From Chondrus crispus (taxonomy: Eukaryota > Rhodophyta > Florideophyceae > Gigartinales > Gigartinaceae): DNA of 64,000 nucleotides. Shown here piece after piece: positions 38,833 through 47,986 of this stretch. Under the pieces are notes generated by a model, which searched no databases, had not been told where the DNA came from, and was given only the letters and a program-made list of their open reading frames with translations. Made by a program: the position numbers and the translations under genes. The stretch's first letter is position 1; every line of letters starts with the position of its first letter. The stretch is taken from contig NW_005179289.1 of assembly GCF_000350225.1 (NCBI RefSeq), positions 1-64,000 of the forward strand. Reading direction: 5' to 3'.

Positions 38833-38887
38833 GGTTATGGGCCCAGATTTACGCTACCATTCGTGAGTTCGATTCTCACCGGGTGCA
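38766..38887 (+). other. tRNA-like structure across the TRIM LTR/PBS junction
   Basis: A 7-bp acceptor-like stem pairs 38766-38772 (GCGCCTG) with 38880-38886 (CGGGTGC), including two G-U pairs, followed by A. A perfect 5-bp T-stem (38863-38867 with 38875-38879) closes a 7-nt loop TTCGATT. B-box GTTCGATTC lies at 38867-38875, A-box at 38775-38785. The D-stem is poor. The part where an anticodon arm should be is replaced by about 75 nt holding the LTR end and PBS. So it is tRNA-derived but not a working tRNA. T5 runs between the boxes would tend to stop RNA polymerase III. Confidence 0.6.
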
Positions 38888-38999
38888 CTTGGGCGGCGCA
38901 ATGTTTGTTGTTTGTTTGTGTCACACTTGGGAACGTACCTGCCTGTGTGTTGTGCAGTGACCCGTGCCGTGTGTTTGGCGTCCCCTGGTCGAGGGGGAG

Positions 39000-39108
39000 T
39001 GTTGAAATAGTGAGCGCGCCCAAGGGGACACCAAGAAGCCAGCGCCTGTGTGGCCTAGTGGTTAACGAATTTTTGCGGCAGATTTTTCAGACCTCGATTT
39101 TACCATCA
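39000..39108 (+). repeat. 3' LTR of TRIM
   Basis: 109 bp, same sequence as the 5' LTR as far as I can see by eye, implying a recent insertion. Followed by GTCTC. Confidence 0.92.
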
Positions 39109-39829
39109 GTCTCGGCGGTAATTCTCTTAAGCGGCACCGTTCGGGTCAGCTTTGAGTAACGATCAGATATTACCAAGAGGTATCAATTGCCTCTTGGTGT
39201 TCTGGGGAGTTCGCCTAGGATGTCAATAGCGATAAACTCCAAGGGTCCCATCGGGGGGACGTTTTCAACTTTGCGTTGTGCTTACGCAATTTAATGCGCG
39301 TTTTCGCACAGTCGGAGCACCTTCTGACTGTGGCGTATGCATCGACGGACATACTCGGCCAGTAGTACCGTTGTCTTAATGTGTAGAACAGACACCTGCC
39401 TCCGGGGTGTCCCGAGGCGGCGGGGTGATGCGCCATATACAACACTCGCTCGCGCAGAGTGGTTGGCACGAAGATTTGCTCAACACCGTCAAGGTACGCT
39501 TTCCGACACAGTACCCCTTCCTTGTTCATGAAGAACTTGGAAAGGCGAATTTGGGCCACACCCTCCCCCTTCTTAAGATGGGAAGCGATCTCCTTACAGA
39601 ACGGGTCGGAGTGTTGAGCGAGTACAATCTCGTCGTGTGTAATTGCAGCCTTGGAAGCCGGGGGGCGAGGGCGAGGCATCCGTCGTGAATGTCGTCGTCC
39701 CACTCCTCGGATTCCACTTCCGGCTTGTCTTCGTGAAATTCCAACATGGAGAGGCACGGTATTTCTTCGTCGATGGGGACGGTTGTGCCCCCTGTAGACG
39801 GTATTCGACTGAGGGCGTCGGCGAGACAA
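39109..39829 (-). pseudogene. gypsy-3 integrase N-terminal part
   Basis: Minus strand: HHCC finger region (HHPAASGHPGGRCL ... CSDCAK), RYYWPSM, then LEFIAIDILGEL with the first catalytic Asp in a shifted frame, and VISDRYSKL up to the TRIM. Frameshift near 39220-39240 and a TGA near 39180. Upstream of the finger the reading is a linker after RNase H. Confidence 0.85.
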
Positions 39830-40441
39830 TTATTGATGCCCTTCACGTACGTGGCGTCGAAATCAAACTTGGCTAGGCGCAACGCAAGCGCCACCGTGCT
39901 AGACGCCCGCTTGCGTCCGCGAGATTCATTAACCAGCGGAGGTAATGATGGTCGGTGTTAACCGTGAATCGCTCGCGTTCCAAGTAAGGACGCAGCGTCT
40001 GAATGGCCCATACAATGGCCAAACATTCTTTCTCCGTCGTGGAGTAATTTCTTTCCGCCGACGAGAGCGTTCGCGACCAGAACCCAACAGGGTGTCTGTT
40101 ACCAACCTCGTGTTGCTGTAATAACGTGCAACCGAGTTGGGCGTCGTAGGCATCCGTGTCGAGGGAATACGGTAGTCCCAGCCGCGGTAGTCGCAAGATC
40201 GGCGGGGAAATCAGGCAAGTCTTCAGAGCTTCGAAGGCAGACCTGCGGTCTTCGTCCAGTTCGGGGAGCCGATCGGGCTCTCCCTTCTTGAGCATGGACG
40301 TCAACGGCGCCGCAATCTTGGCGAAGTGGTCGACGAAACGTCGGTACACGTTACACATGCCCAGAAACGAGCGGAGCTCGGTCTAGGTTCGTGACGGTTT
40401 GGCCTCGGCCAAAGCCGAGACATTCTTCGGGTGGACATGAA
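39526..40441 (-). pseudogene. gypsy-3 reverse transcriptase thumb and RNase H
   Basis: Minus strand: SFLGMCNVYRRFVDHFAKIA, PPILRLPRLGLPYSLDTDA (RNase H first Asp), STTEKECLAIVWAIQTLRPYL (Glu), VNTDHHYLRWL, then a frame change near 39880 into KFDFDATYVKGINNCLADALS. A TAG at 40383-40385 replaces the expected CAG (Gln) just before ELRSFLG. Its right edge is the solo copia-A LTR; the reading resumes at 41697. Confidence 0.88.
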
Positions 40442-40446
40442 GTTCC
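40442..40446. repeat. target-site duplication of solo copia-A LTR (GTTCC), left copy
   Basis: GTTCC at 40442-40446 and at 41697-41701. Gypsy-3 reading (LGHIIRPGELHV) is continuous once the LTR and one copy are removed. Confidence 0.92.
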
Positions 40447-41696
40447 TATTGAAAATGTGCGACCACATGCTGTTATCTGGAAAGTGCAAAATCGAGCGAC
40501 ACGTGTACATGACTCGACGGTCCGGACCCTCACCCCATATCACCACATGACACGTGTAAATTCTCAGATTTTGGGGTTCTGGGGACGAAAGTGGACTTTT
40601 GGAGGGTTATGCAAATTTGCATAAATGCCGAAAATTTGCATTTGGCCCGAACCGTTATAGGGCTACACAGGCAATACTGCAAATCTATTGGGTGTCGGTT
40701 CGAATGCTGCAATTCTATTGGTCTGTTATTGTCCACTTATATGCAGTCATGCTGGTGATATATCTTGAATGATCGGTATACGTTTTAATTACATCATTTC
40801 GGGGGTTTCAAGTTGTTCACTATGGTTGTAATGGGTAATTACTTGTGGCCTTGGCGCTGGACACTTTTGTGCGGTGTACACATGTACACATCGCCAGGTT
40901 GCTGCGTGTATGTACACTTGTACACGTCGCCTACATACGGTCCGGCGCGTGTCCGAGCACAGTACATGTGAATTAAAAGTACAACAAGTATTTCTCGCAA
41001 GAGACATGTACTTACGTGAGTATTCAGTGTACGCGTCACGCTGTATGCGACCCTTGCATCAGCATGCGCCGTTGTACTACACTCTCGTCAGCATGCGAGG
41101 TTGTACTGTGCTCTCGTTATGGTGCGCCGTTGGATGCAAGTTGATGACAGTACTCGTGTGATCCACATCGAATATCACGTGAGATGTTTAGAAAGTCTGG
41201 ATGCACATTGTTGCTATACGTCATAGTTGTCTGGCAGTGTGTACCGAAATTAGTAAGGTACGAAACAAGGGCATGTATGGGGACTGAGATATGACAAGAC
41301 TTTGCGTTGTTGGAAATAGAGAGATGCCAAGTTGTTCATTGCGCAAGAATATATTCTGTCATGTCTGGATGCAGATTAGTAAGGTGTGAAACGATTGCAT
41401 GCATAGGGCCATGGTTTACAGTCACTCGAAATGTGTAGAAACTGTTGTGCACTGATAGTCAATAGTCAATTCGTAAGGTGGAAATAGAACAGTGTGGACG
41501 TGCCAGAAGAGGACCGCGCTTGTTCGCGCATATGGTGAGTACGGTTTACCAGGTGCTAAGTATGGGGATAGTGTAACACTCAAATTGTATAAGTATCGCT
41601 GAAAGACGGCTCCAAGTAAACCTCGGTACCAACTCCTTCACTCACACACATCAACCTGCCCTCCTTCTTTCCCTTGCCCCTCCGAACCTACCATTA
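40447..41696 (+). repeat. solo LTR of copia-A
   Basis: 1250 bp, TATTGAAAATG to GAACCTACCATTA, flanked by GTTCC. No internal sequence, so it is the product of LTR-LTR recombination. Diverged from the other copia-A LTRs (many substitutions and indels in the middle). Its first 95 bp match the extra outer unit of the full-length copia-A LTRs. It fixes the family's LTR ends as TATTG...CATTA. Confidence 0.93.
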
Positions 41697-42410
41697 GTTC
41701 CCCGGGTCGAATGATGTGGCCCAGGTACTCCACGGAGTCCTGAAAGAATTTACACTTGTTCACTTTCAGGGACAACCCCTCATGTTGTAACGCAGAGAGA
41801 ATACCCTTGAAATCCTTGAGATGAGTTTCATAATCCTTCGAGAATATGATAATGTCATCTAGATAGATGAGGCAGCTCTTCCATCGGTATCCGGAGAGGA
41901 GAATGTCCAACATCCGTTGGAATGTGGCGGGCGCGTTCACTAGCCCGAACGGCATTCGGTTAAATTGATGAGTACCGGCATGACACGTGAACGTGGTTTT
42001 CGGACGGTCTTCTTATGCAACGGGGATTTGCCAATAACCCGAGTTACAATCTAGAGTTGTGAACACGTTCGCTTCGCCGAGCGAGTCCAGACACTCGTCC
42101 ATGCGAGGAATCGGGTAAGTGTCCTGTACTGTCATCGCGTTCAAACGTCTGTAATCGACGCAGAAACGGAGGGATCAGTCCGGTTTGGGGATGAGAACCA
42201 CCGGGGATGCCCACTCTGATTGTGATCGGGAGATGACCCCTCTTGAGATCATCCCATCCACGGCGTCTTGTTCAGCTTGTCGAGACCGTGGTCCAGCCCG
42301 ATATGGCTGACATCGAAACGGCTTCGAGCCGGGGTTCATTTCGATCCGGTGCTGCGTAGCCCGGACTTCCCCGAGATCGCCACTCCACATACAGGAGTAC
42401 AGCGTAAGCA
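41697..42410 (-). pseudogene. gypsy-3 reverse transcriptase, N-terminal and palm
   Basis: Minus strand: MWSGDLGEVRATQHRIE, PYRAGPRSR, SQSEWASPVVLIPKPD, then TGA at 42175-42177; DYRRLNAMTVQDTYPIPRMDE region; TAA at 42013-42015; then open: MPFGLVNAPATFQRMLD, LIYLDDIIIFS (catalytic YLDD), VEYLGHIIRPGE. Truncated at 42410 by the copia-B LTR. Confidence 0.88.
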
Positions 42411-43350
42411 TACTGGAAGGTCAGCGGGGCAAAGGGAAATCGAAGGACGGTTGATGAGGTGAAGTTGAAGGATTGGGTACCGATTTACTTTGAGTCGCCA
42501 ACTTCTGGCACTACTTATACACTTCTGCAATCTTCTAGAACTCTAGTACCAAACACTACGACACACATACTACAAATGTATTGGCTCTAACACATGTGCC
42601 CGTCTTGCTACTCAGCCAAACTGGCGATGGCCCAACAAACAGAACAGAAAACCGCCTTACGAATTAGCACTGTCATGACGGAGAAATTAGTAAGGCAGTA
42701 CAACAAAGCACAGCAAAGCACAAAATCCCTTACTATTCCAAATCCAGCGTGGCACAAATTCGTAAGGCACGTTTACAGCTCACACGTTGCCTTACGAATT
42801 CAAATCAATCCTGCAAGGACTGTTTACAGCGCACACGTTGCCTTATGAATCTGAATCTCTCGTGAGGTCCTGTCCACTGTCAATTACAACAGTGCACATT
42901 TTGCCTTACGAATTCAAAACTCGCGCAACGGTATCTTTGTGTCCTGCTGTACCCGTGCTGCACTCCATGGACGCTGTAAACCTTTGGCACGTGCCAGGCA
43001 CCCGCCACCAAGGTTCTACACTTTGTCTGTAAGACTGCAGGCGTACTGTACGCGTCCGACAGTGTAATGAGGACATGTGTCCAGGTCATACACGTGTCGG
43101 GCGAAGAAAAATGAAACATGCTCAGATTGTACTGTACACCGCAACCGTGTACATATTTCACACGTGTACATGTTGAAAACCAATCTTGCTCCTGGAGTAC
43201 TGTAGAGTGCAACTGTGTACAGACATCACACGTGTACACGTTGAAAATCAAACTTGCTCAGCTCGTCACGCCGAGTGTTTTCGATTTTACACGTGTCATA
43301 CCTGTCGTCGTGTATCATGCATATCAGCATGTGGTCGTAGAATTACAACA
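42411..43350 (-). repeat. 3' LTR of copia-B, copy B-
   Basis: 940 bp, inverse of 31193-32131. Its minus-strand end reads CTTCCAGTA rather than CTACCATTA, two changes in the last ten bases. Confidence 0.92.
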
Positions 43351-43361
43351 CTCCCCCTCGA

Positions 43362-45528
43362 TCACATGCTTTTACCAGAAGTAGCTACTGCAAGCCCTAG
43401 AAGTTCTACAAACTTCTGGAACAGAACTCGCCCAAGTGCCTTTGTCAGGATATCTGCAGGCATGGAAGTGGTCGGGCAATGTGACAAAGAAATGACGTTT
43501 CTCTTAATTGCATCTCGTACATAGTGGTATTTCACATCAACATGTTTGTTACGACGGTTGACCGATTCATTCTGTGCATACGAAATAGTCCCTGCATTGT
43601 CACACCCCATCACAATCGTGGGATCAGAATCAAGACCAAGAACATCAGCAACCACTTGACGCAACCGAGTGGCCTCCTTACACGCTTCACATAGTGCAAT
43701 GTACTCAGCTTCACACGTCGAAGTTGCAACCACAGTCTGTTTCCGGGAACTCCAACTTATCGCTCCACCGCAGAACTTGAAAACATATCCGCTGGTCGAC
43801 TTGCGAGAGTCTGAACAACCGGCCCAGTCAGCATCACTGAAGCCGAACAACTCCGGCGATTTAGATTTATTGTCAAACACGATTCCTAAGTTTCGAGTCC
43901 CTTGCACGTATCGCATTACCCGTTTCACACCTGCCCAGTGTGACTCACATGGGTTGGCAGAATGTTGAGAAAGCTTTCCAATCGCATATGCCAAGTCTGG
44001 ACGAGTGCCAACCATCAAGTACATCAGGGATCCGACTGCCTCACGATACGGTACATTTGTTTCGGAGTCGTTTTCGGTTGAAATCGTGGTTGTTTGACCT
44101 TGTTCCATTGGAGTCAGAGAGGGGTTACACGTGACATTCCAAAACGCTCAAGCACTTTTGATGCATACTTAGTTTGAGTGAGACTCAACGTCTTGGCGCT
44201 GCGATCCCTTCGAATTTCAAGACCAATGCAGACTTTTGCTTCACCAAGGTCTTTCATCTCAAACCGTTTATTAAGCTCCCCCTTCATCCATTTGATGGCA
44301 TGGATATCACTACCAGCGAGCAACAAGTCATCGACATAAAGTGCATTTAGCATGATAGTGTTACCAATGCGTTTAATGTAGAGGCACGGATCACTACGTG
44401 AAGTCTCAAATCCCAATTCACCGAGTAAGAAATCATCCACTTTGGTATGCCATTGACGATGTGCTTGTTTAAGACCGTAAAGTGCTTTCAAAAGTTTACA
44501 CACGTGATCACTTTAGCTTTTGTCAACGCAGCCTTCGGGTTGCTCCATGTAGATGTCTTCATCCAAGTCGCCGTTCAAAAACGCAGTCACGACATCCATC
44601 TGATGAAGTTCGAGGTCGTAATGAGCAACTAAGGCAAGAAGTAGACGAATAGTGGTAAACTTTATGACAGGGGCATATGTCTCAGTATAGTCAAGACCTT
44701 GCACTTGCTGGAATCCACGACCAACAAGTCTGGCTTTTGCACTTTCAACTATATTGTCATTTGCATCAGGCAGTTGCTTGACATTGAAAACCCATCGAGA
44801 TGTCAAGATGTTTGACGCCTCAGATCGAGGAACAAGTTTCCAAGTCCGATTCTTAGTCTGCGAGGCAAGTTCTTTGTCAATGCCAGTCTGCCAAAATGCA
44901 GCTCTAGGACCGTTGGTTGCCTGGTTGAAAGTCTTGGGACCTTCAATAGCGACATGTGCATGTGAAAGAAGAGCAGCTGCAAAGTTGCTCCTCCACCATG
45001 ATCCGGGAGGTCTGCTGACTCGAGACGATCTTCGCACAGCTGGAGTCGGAGTTGGAGGAGTGACATTTGGAGTTTCGACAGCAGTTGGTACATCATCTTC
45101 ATCTTCATCATTCTCACTTACAGAATGAGCGCCATCGTTTTCAAGAACATCCTCCGAAACTTCATCCTCTTCAGAACCGACCTCATCCGTATTTGGGGTA
45201 TCAGCTGTATTCCCATTGTCGCCATCGAGCAGTACAACTTCAACATCAGAGTTGATTGAATCACCTTCGTGTGCAGGAATGTCATGCATACCACATGTCG
45301 ATTCATCAAACTTGACATCCCGTGACACAACAATTTTATTCAACTCTCCGTCCCAAAGTTTGTATGCCTTACTGCATTGCGAGTACCCAAGAAACATTGC
45401 TTCACGCGCTCGCAAGTCCAGCTTACGGAGCTCTAATTTTGGTAATGTATACCAACACTTTGACCCAAATACTCGCAAATGGCCAACATTTGGAGTGGAA
45501 TTCATCCAAATGTGGTGCGGAGTTGTAT
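43362..45528 (-). pseudogene. copia-B pol, integrase C-terminus to RNase H, three breaks
   Basis: Minus strand. From 45528: HIWMNSTPNVGHLRVFGSKC, acidic linker, RWVFNVKQLP, to TAA 44513-44515, where homologues have Lys. Then to about 44130: LKQAHRQW, YVDDLLLAG. There one A is missing relative to homologues. Then open to TGA at 43362: RNase H SDADWAG, KSTSGYVF, CEAEYIAL. Long readable frames between the breaks indicate moderate age. Confidence 0.9.
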
Positions 45529-46003
45529 TATTGAAAGTGTGCGACCACATGCTGTTATCTGAAAAGGTCAAAATCGAGTGACACGTGTACATGACTGCAC
45601 GGTCCGGGCGCTCTTACCCATATCACGACATGACACGTGTAAAATCCCAGATTTTGGGGTTCTGGGGACGAAAGTGGCCTCTCGGAGGGTCATGCAAATT
45701 TGCATAGTTTTGCCAAGTGGAACCTTGGCCCGTAGCACTATAGACTACACAGGAAATACTGCAATTCTATTGGCCCTCAGGTCTAATGCTGCAAATCCAT
45801 TGGTCGAGCGTTGTCCACGTGTGCGTCATTGGCCTTGTGATGTACTTTAAATGGCCTGTATATGCCATAATTACGTTGTTTTGGGGGTTTCAAGTGGTTT
45901 GTCATGGTTGTAATGGGTAATTGCATGGGGCCCCGGGCGGGACACATGTATGCCGTGTACACATGTACACGTCGCCAGGTGAATTCGTGTACGTACACAT
46001 GTA
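45529..46003 (+). repeat. copia-A LTR fragment (5' 475 bp)
   Basis: Begins TATTGAAAGTGTGCGACC and follows copy A1 closely to the CGTACACATGTA region, where copia-C starts. Single LTR start, no extra 95-bp unit. The rest of this LTR must lie beyond the copia-C insertion. The last five bases ATGTA (45999-46003) should be the copia-C target duplication. Confidence 0.9.
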
Positions 46004-46778
46004 TGTTGGAAATCTTCGACCACATGCTAAGCTCCAAGCCTGACAGATATTACACGTGTACGTCGACGAAACCTAAAATGCTTGCCAGAGCATTCTCAGG
46101 ATGTTTGGTCATCAAGGTGGACACGTGTCATATTTGTACACGGTTGCACTTTCCTATCATTTCCGAGCATGTTTCAATTTTGGTGTTGACACGTGTAAGT
46201 TATGTACCTCGTGGCACTCTACAGTACATTCTGAACATGTTTCATTTTTCTCGATTTGACACGTGTGTGACACGTATGACGTATGTGCCACAGTGGTTAT
46301 TAATCGTAGTGTAAAATCTGTAATCTACAGTACAGTACATTCAGATATTATTGACTCTCAAACGGTCCCAAATTATTAGCAAGAGAGAGTGCAAGAAGGA
46401 GAGTCATTTGATTATCAACGGAGAGTGGAAGTAGGAGAGTCACTTGATTAACAACCGAGAGTGCAAGAAGGAGAGTCATTTGATTATCAACCGAGAGTGC
46501 AAGAAGGAGAGTCATTTGATTATCAACCGAGAGTGGAAGTAGGAGAGTCACTTGATTATCAACCGAGAGTGCAACGGGGAGAGTCACTTGATTATCAACC
46601 AGTGCAAGAAGGAGAGTCACGTGACCAGCCCTAATGGCTCGTATTGTATGTAGTTCGAAGATTATAAGTAGCGCCAATAGTTGGCGACCAAGAGTAAAAT
46701 GGCATCAACTTCTTTTCCCGTCAACCACCAGCAACCTTCAACCATCCTTCTTCCCTCTGCCCCGCTGACCTTTCTATA
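46004..46778 (+). repeat. 5' LTR of copia-C C1, seven minisatellite units
   Basis: 775 bp, TGTTGGAAATC to GACCTTTCTATA, followed by the PBS. A 36-bp tandem repeat occupies about 46385-46625 with seven GAGAGTCA-containing units. TATAAGTA at 46663-46670. Five CACGTG motifs are typical of this LTR family. Confidence 0.93.
46385..46625 (+). repeat. 36-bp minisatellite in copia-C LTRs (C1 instance)
   Basis: Units alternate between two 36-bp types, one with GTGCAAGAAGGAGAGTCATT and one with GTGGAAGTAGGAGAGTCACT, each ending TGATTATCAACC. Unit counts by eye: 7 here, 6 at 49965-50160, 6 at 56020-56220, 4 at 59275-59405, 8 or more at 62220-62484, 6 at 62640-62835. Every unit contains GAGTCA (TGACTC on the other strand). 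Confidence 0.9.
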
Positions 46779-47986
46779 GGTTATGGGCCCAGTTCAACGC
46801 TGATCGTCGTCTTCGTTTTGGTTCAAGTTCGAGTTTCGCCGTCGTTCAAGTAGCAGTTTGTTCAGCTCGTCAAGCAGAAGAAGAAGGTATCAGTTTCAGT
46901 CTCCGCTTTCGAGTTTGGTTTTTCAGTTTTCTCAGTTTTCGCCGTTGTTTTCAGCACCGTTTCAGCCGATTTTTCAGTTTGGTGGTCCGTCAGTTCCCAG
47001 TTTTTGGAAATCAACCTTGTGATCTTGCAGCTTTGTCGTGGCAGTCGTTGTGTGAGCTGTGGGTGAGCCTTCCGCTTGTCGGGAGGAAGAAAGTCCCTAG
47101 TGGCCAACGCACTGCCAAATCCTCAGTGGTCCGTCAGTTCTCCGTTTTTTTCTTTGTCGTGGCAGTCGTTGTGTGAGCTGTGGGTGAGCCTTCCGCTAGT
47201 CGGGAGGAAGAAAGTCCCTAGTGGCCAAGGCACTGCCAAATCCTCAGTGGAACATACCCTCGCTCTTGGTGAAAGGCTGGTGCCATTGGAGATCTGACTT
47301 GAGCGAGGGTCCGACCAAGAATCGTCGAGAGACGAATTACTGATCCTCGGGGAGGATCACAGTGTACTGGTCTAGTCGATCCGCACTCTGCCTTCGGGAG
47401 GTGCGTCGGCGGTGTGGGTAACGCTCTCGGTATTAGCCCTATAGGTACGACTTCGGTCCCCTGGGTGAAGAGAATACGTGCCTAAACACTGAACCTCTCA
47501 CTATACGTGTATAAGGTCGCGTACCTTGATTAAGTTCGCACGGAAGAGGGTGACCCAAGGAGTGATTGTGAACAAATCACACGAGTACGACGAAGGCAGT
47601 TTCATTCTTGTGTTGTGGGAGACCCTCTGAGGCAGTACCGTATCAAGTTTGGACAAGCCGATTTAGGTTGCAGGGACCGTTCGCGGTAGTAACCAAAAGT
47701 CCTGGTTCGTCTACAGGCAAAGTGTTGTGCTTACTCGTGGCACGTTTGATTTAGTTCACAGTCGAAAGACCCGCACTGGCCGACATACAGGGGTAGCGCC
47801 CTAAGGGATTTTTAAGACGAATACGCTTGTTCCACTCCGCCGGGAACAAGCACCAAGAACGTTTCCGAGTAATTGCTACAAACTTCTTATACGGGTGGGC
47901 TTGCCATTGTGTTGACGATCGGTTAACGGCTTGGGATCCCGGGACGGAAGACCTTGTATACTCGAAGGGTACATCCATTCGGCGAA
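46779..47986 (+). other. copia-C leader with PBS and tandem duplication
   Basis: PBS GGTTATGGGCCCAG at 46779-46792, then a TTCG/GTCG-rich stretch. Two direct copies of an about 120-bp block (CTTTGTCGTGGCAGTCG at 47031 and 47152) follow. No convincing ORF before the ATG at 47987. The same layout recurs at 50318-51526 and 59561-60772. No counterpart of the copia-A zinc-finger ORF is seen. Confidence 0.8.

Larger units (their letters stand above)
38724..39108 (+). mobile_element. TRIM: 385-bp non-coding miniature LTR retrotransposon of copia type
   Basis: Identical or near-identical 109-bp terminal repeats (38724-38832 and 39000-39108) flank only 167 bp. The left repeat is followed at once by GGTTATGGGCCCAG (38833-38846), the copia initiator-tRNA PBS. 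The right repeat is preceded by GTCGAGGGGGAG, the copia-type polypurine tract. Ends are TG...CA, and a 5-bp GTCTC duplication flanks it. No coding capacity, so it must borrow proteins. The start TGTTGAAATAG resembles the copia-C start TGTTGGAAATC, and PBS and PPT match copia A-C, making those the likely helpers. Inserted in gypsy-3 integrase. Confidence 0.92.
32809..42410 (-). mobile_element. gypsy-3: decayed chromodomain gypsy element (3' LTR to mid reverse transcriptase)
   Basis: Minus orientation. 3' LTR 32809-33455, polypurine tract 33456-33467, long 3' region with antisense and sense ORFs, pol from chromodomain (36902) back to reverse transcriptase (42410). Interrupted by a TRIM and a solo copia-A LTR, both with perfect target duplications. 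Right end cut by copia-B at 42411; gag and 5' LTR not visible. At least four stop codons and several frameshifts. LTR termini and purine tract resemble gypsy-1, so they are the same lineage. Confidence 0.9.
42411..45528 (-). mobile_element. copia-B element, 3' part (copy B-)
   Basis: Minus orientation: 3' LTR 42411-43350, polypurine tract 43351-43362, pol 43362-45528. Ends on the right in the integrase C-terminal region where a copia-A LTR starts. Inserted in gypsy-3 reverse transcriptase; the five bases AAGCA (42406-42410) are the expected target duplication, partner not visible. Confidence 0.88.

Noticed and set aside
38766..38887. Functional tRNA gene
   Set aside because: Acceptor and T arms pair, but the D-stem is poor, the anticodon arm is replaced by about 75 nt containing an LTR end and PBS, and T5 runs interrupt it.
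46385..46625. CRISPR-like array of 36-bp direct repeats in copia-C LTRs
   Set aside because: Units are contiguous with no unique spacers and lie inside LTRs at fixed positions. It is a minisatellite.
46348..46677. Minus-strand ORF of 12-residue repeats (and its counterparts near 49992, 55980, 59238, 62169 and 62586)
   Set aside because: It is the translation of the 36-bp minisatellite (36 is a multiple of three), so no stop can arise. Not a gene.
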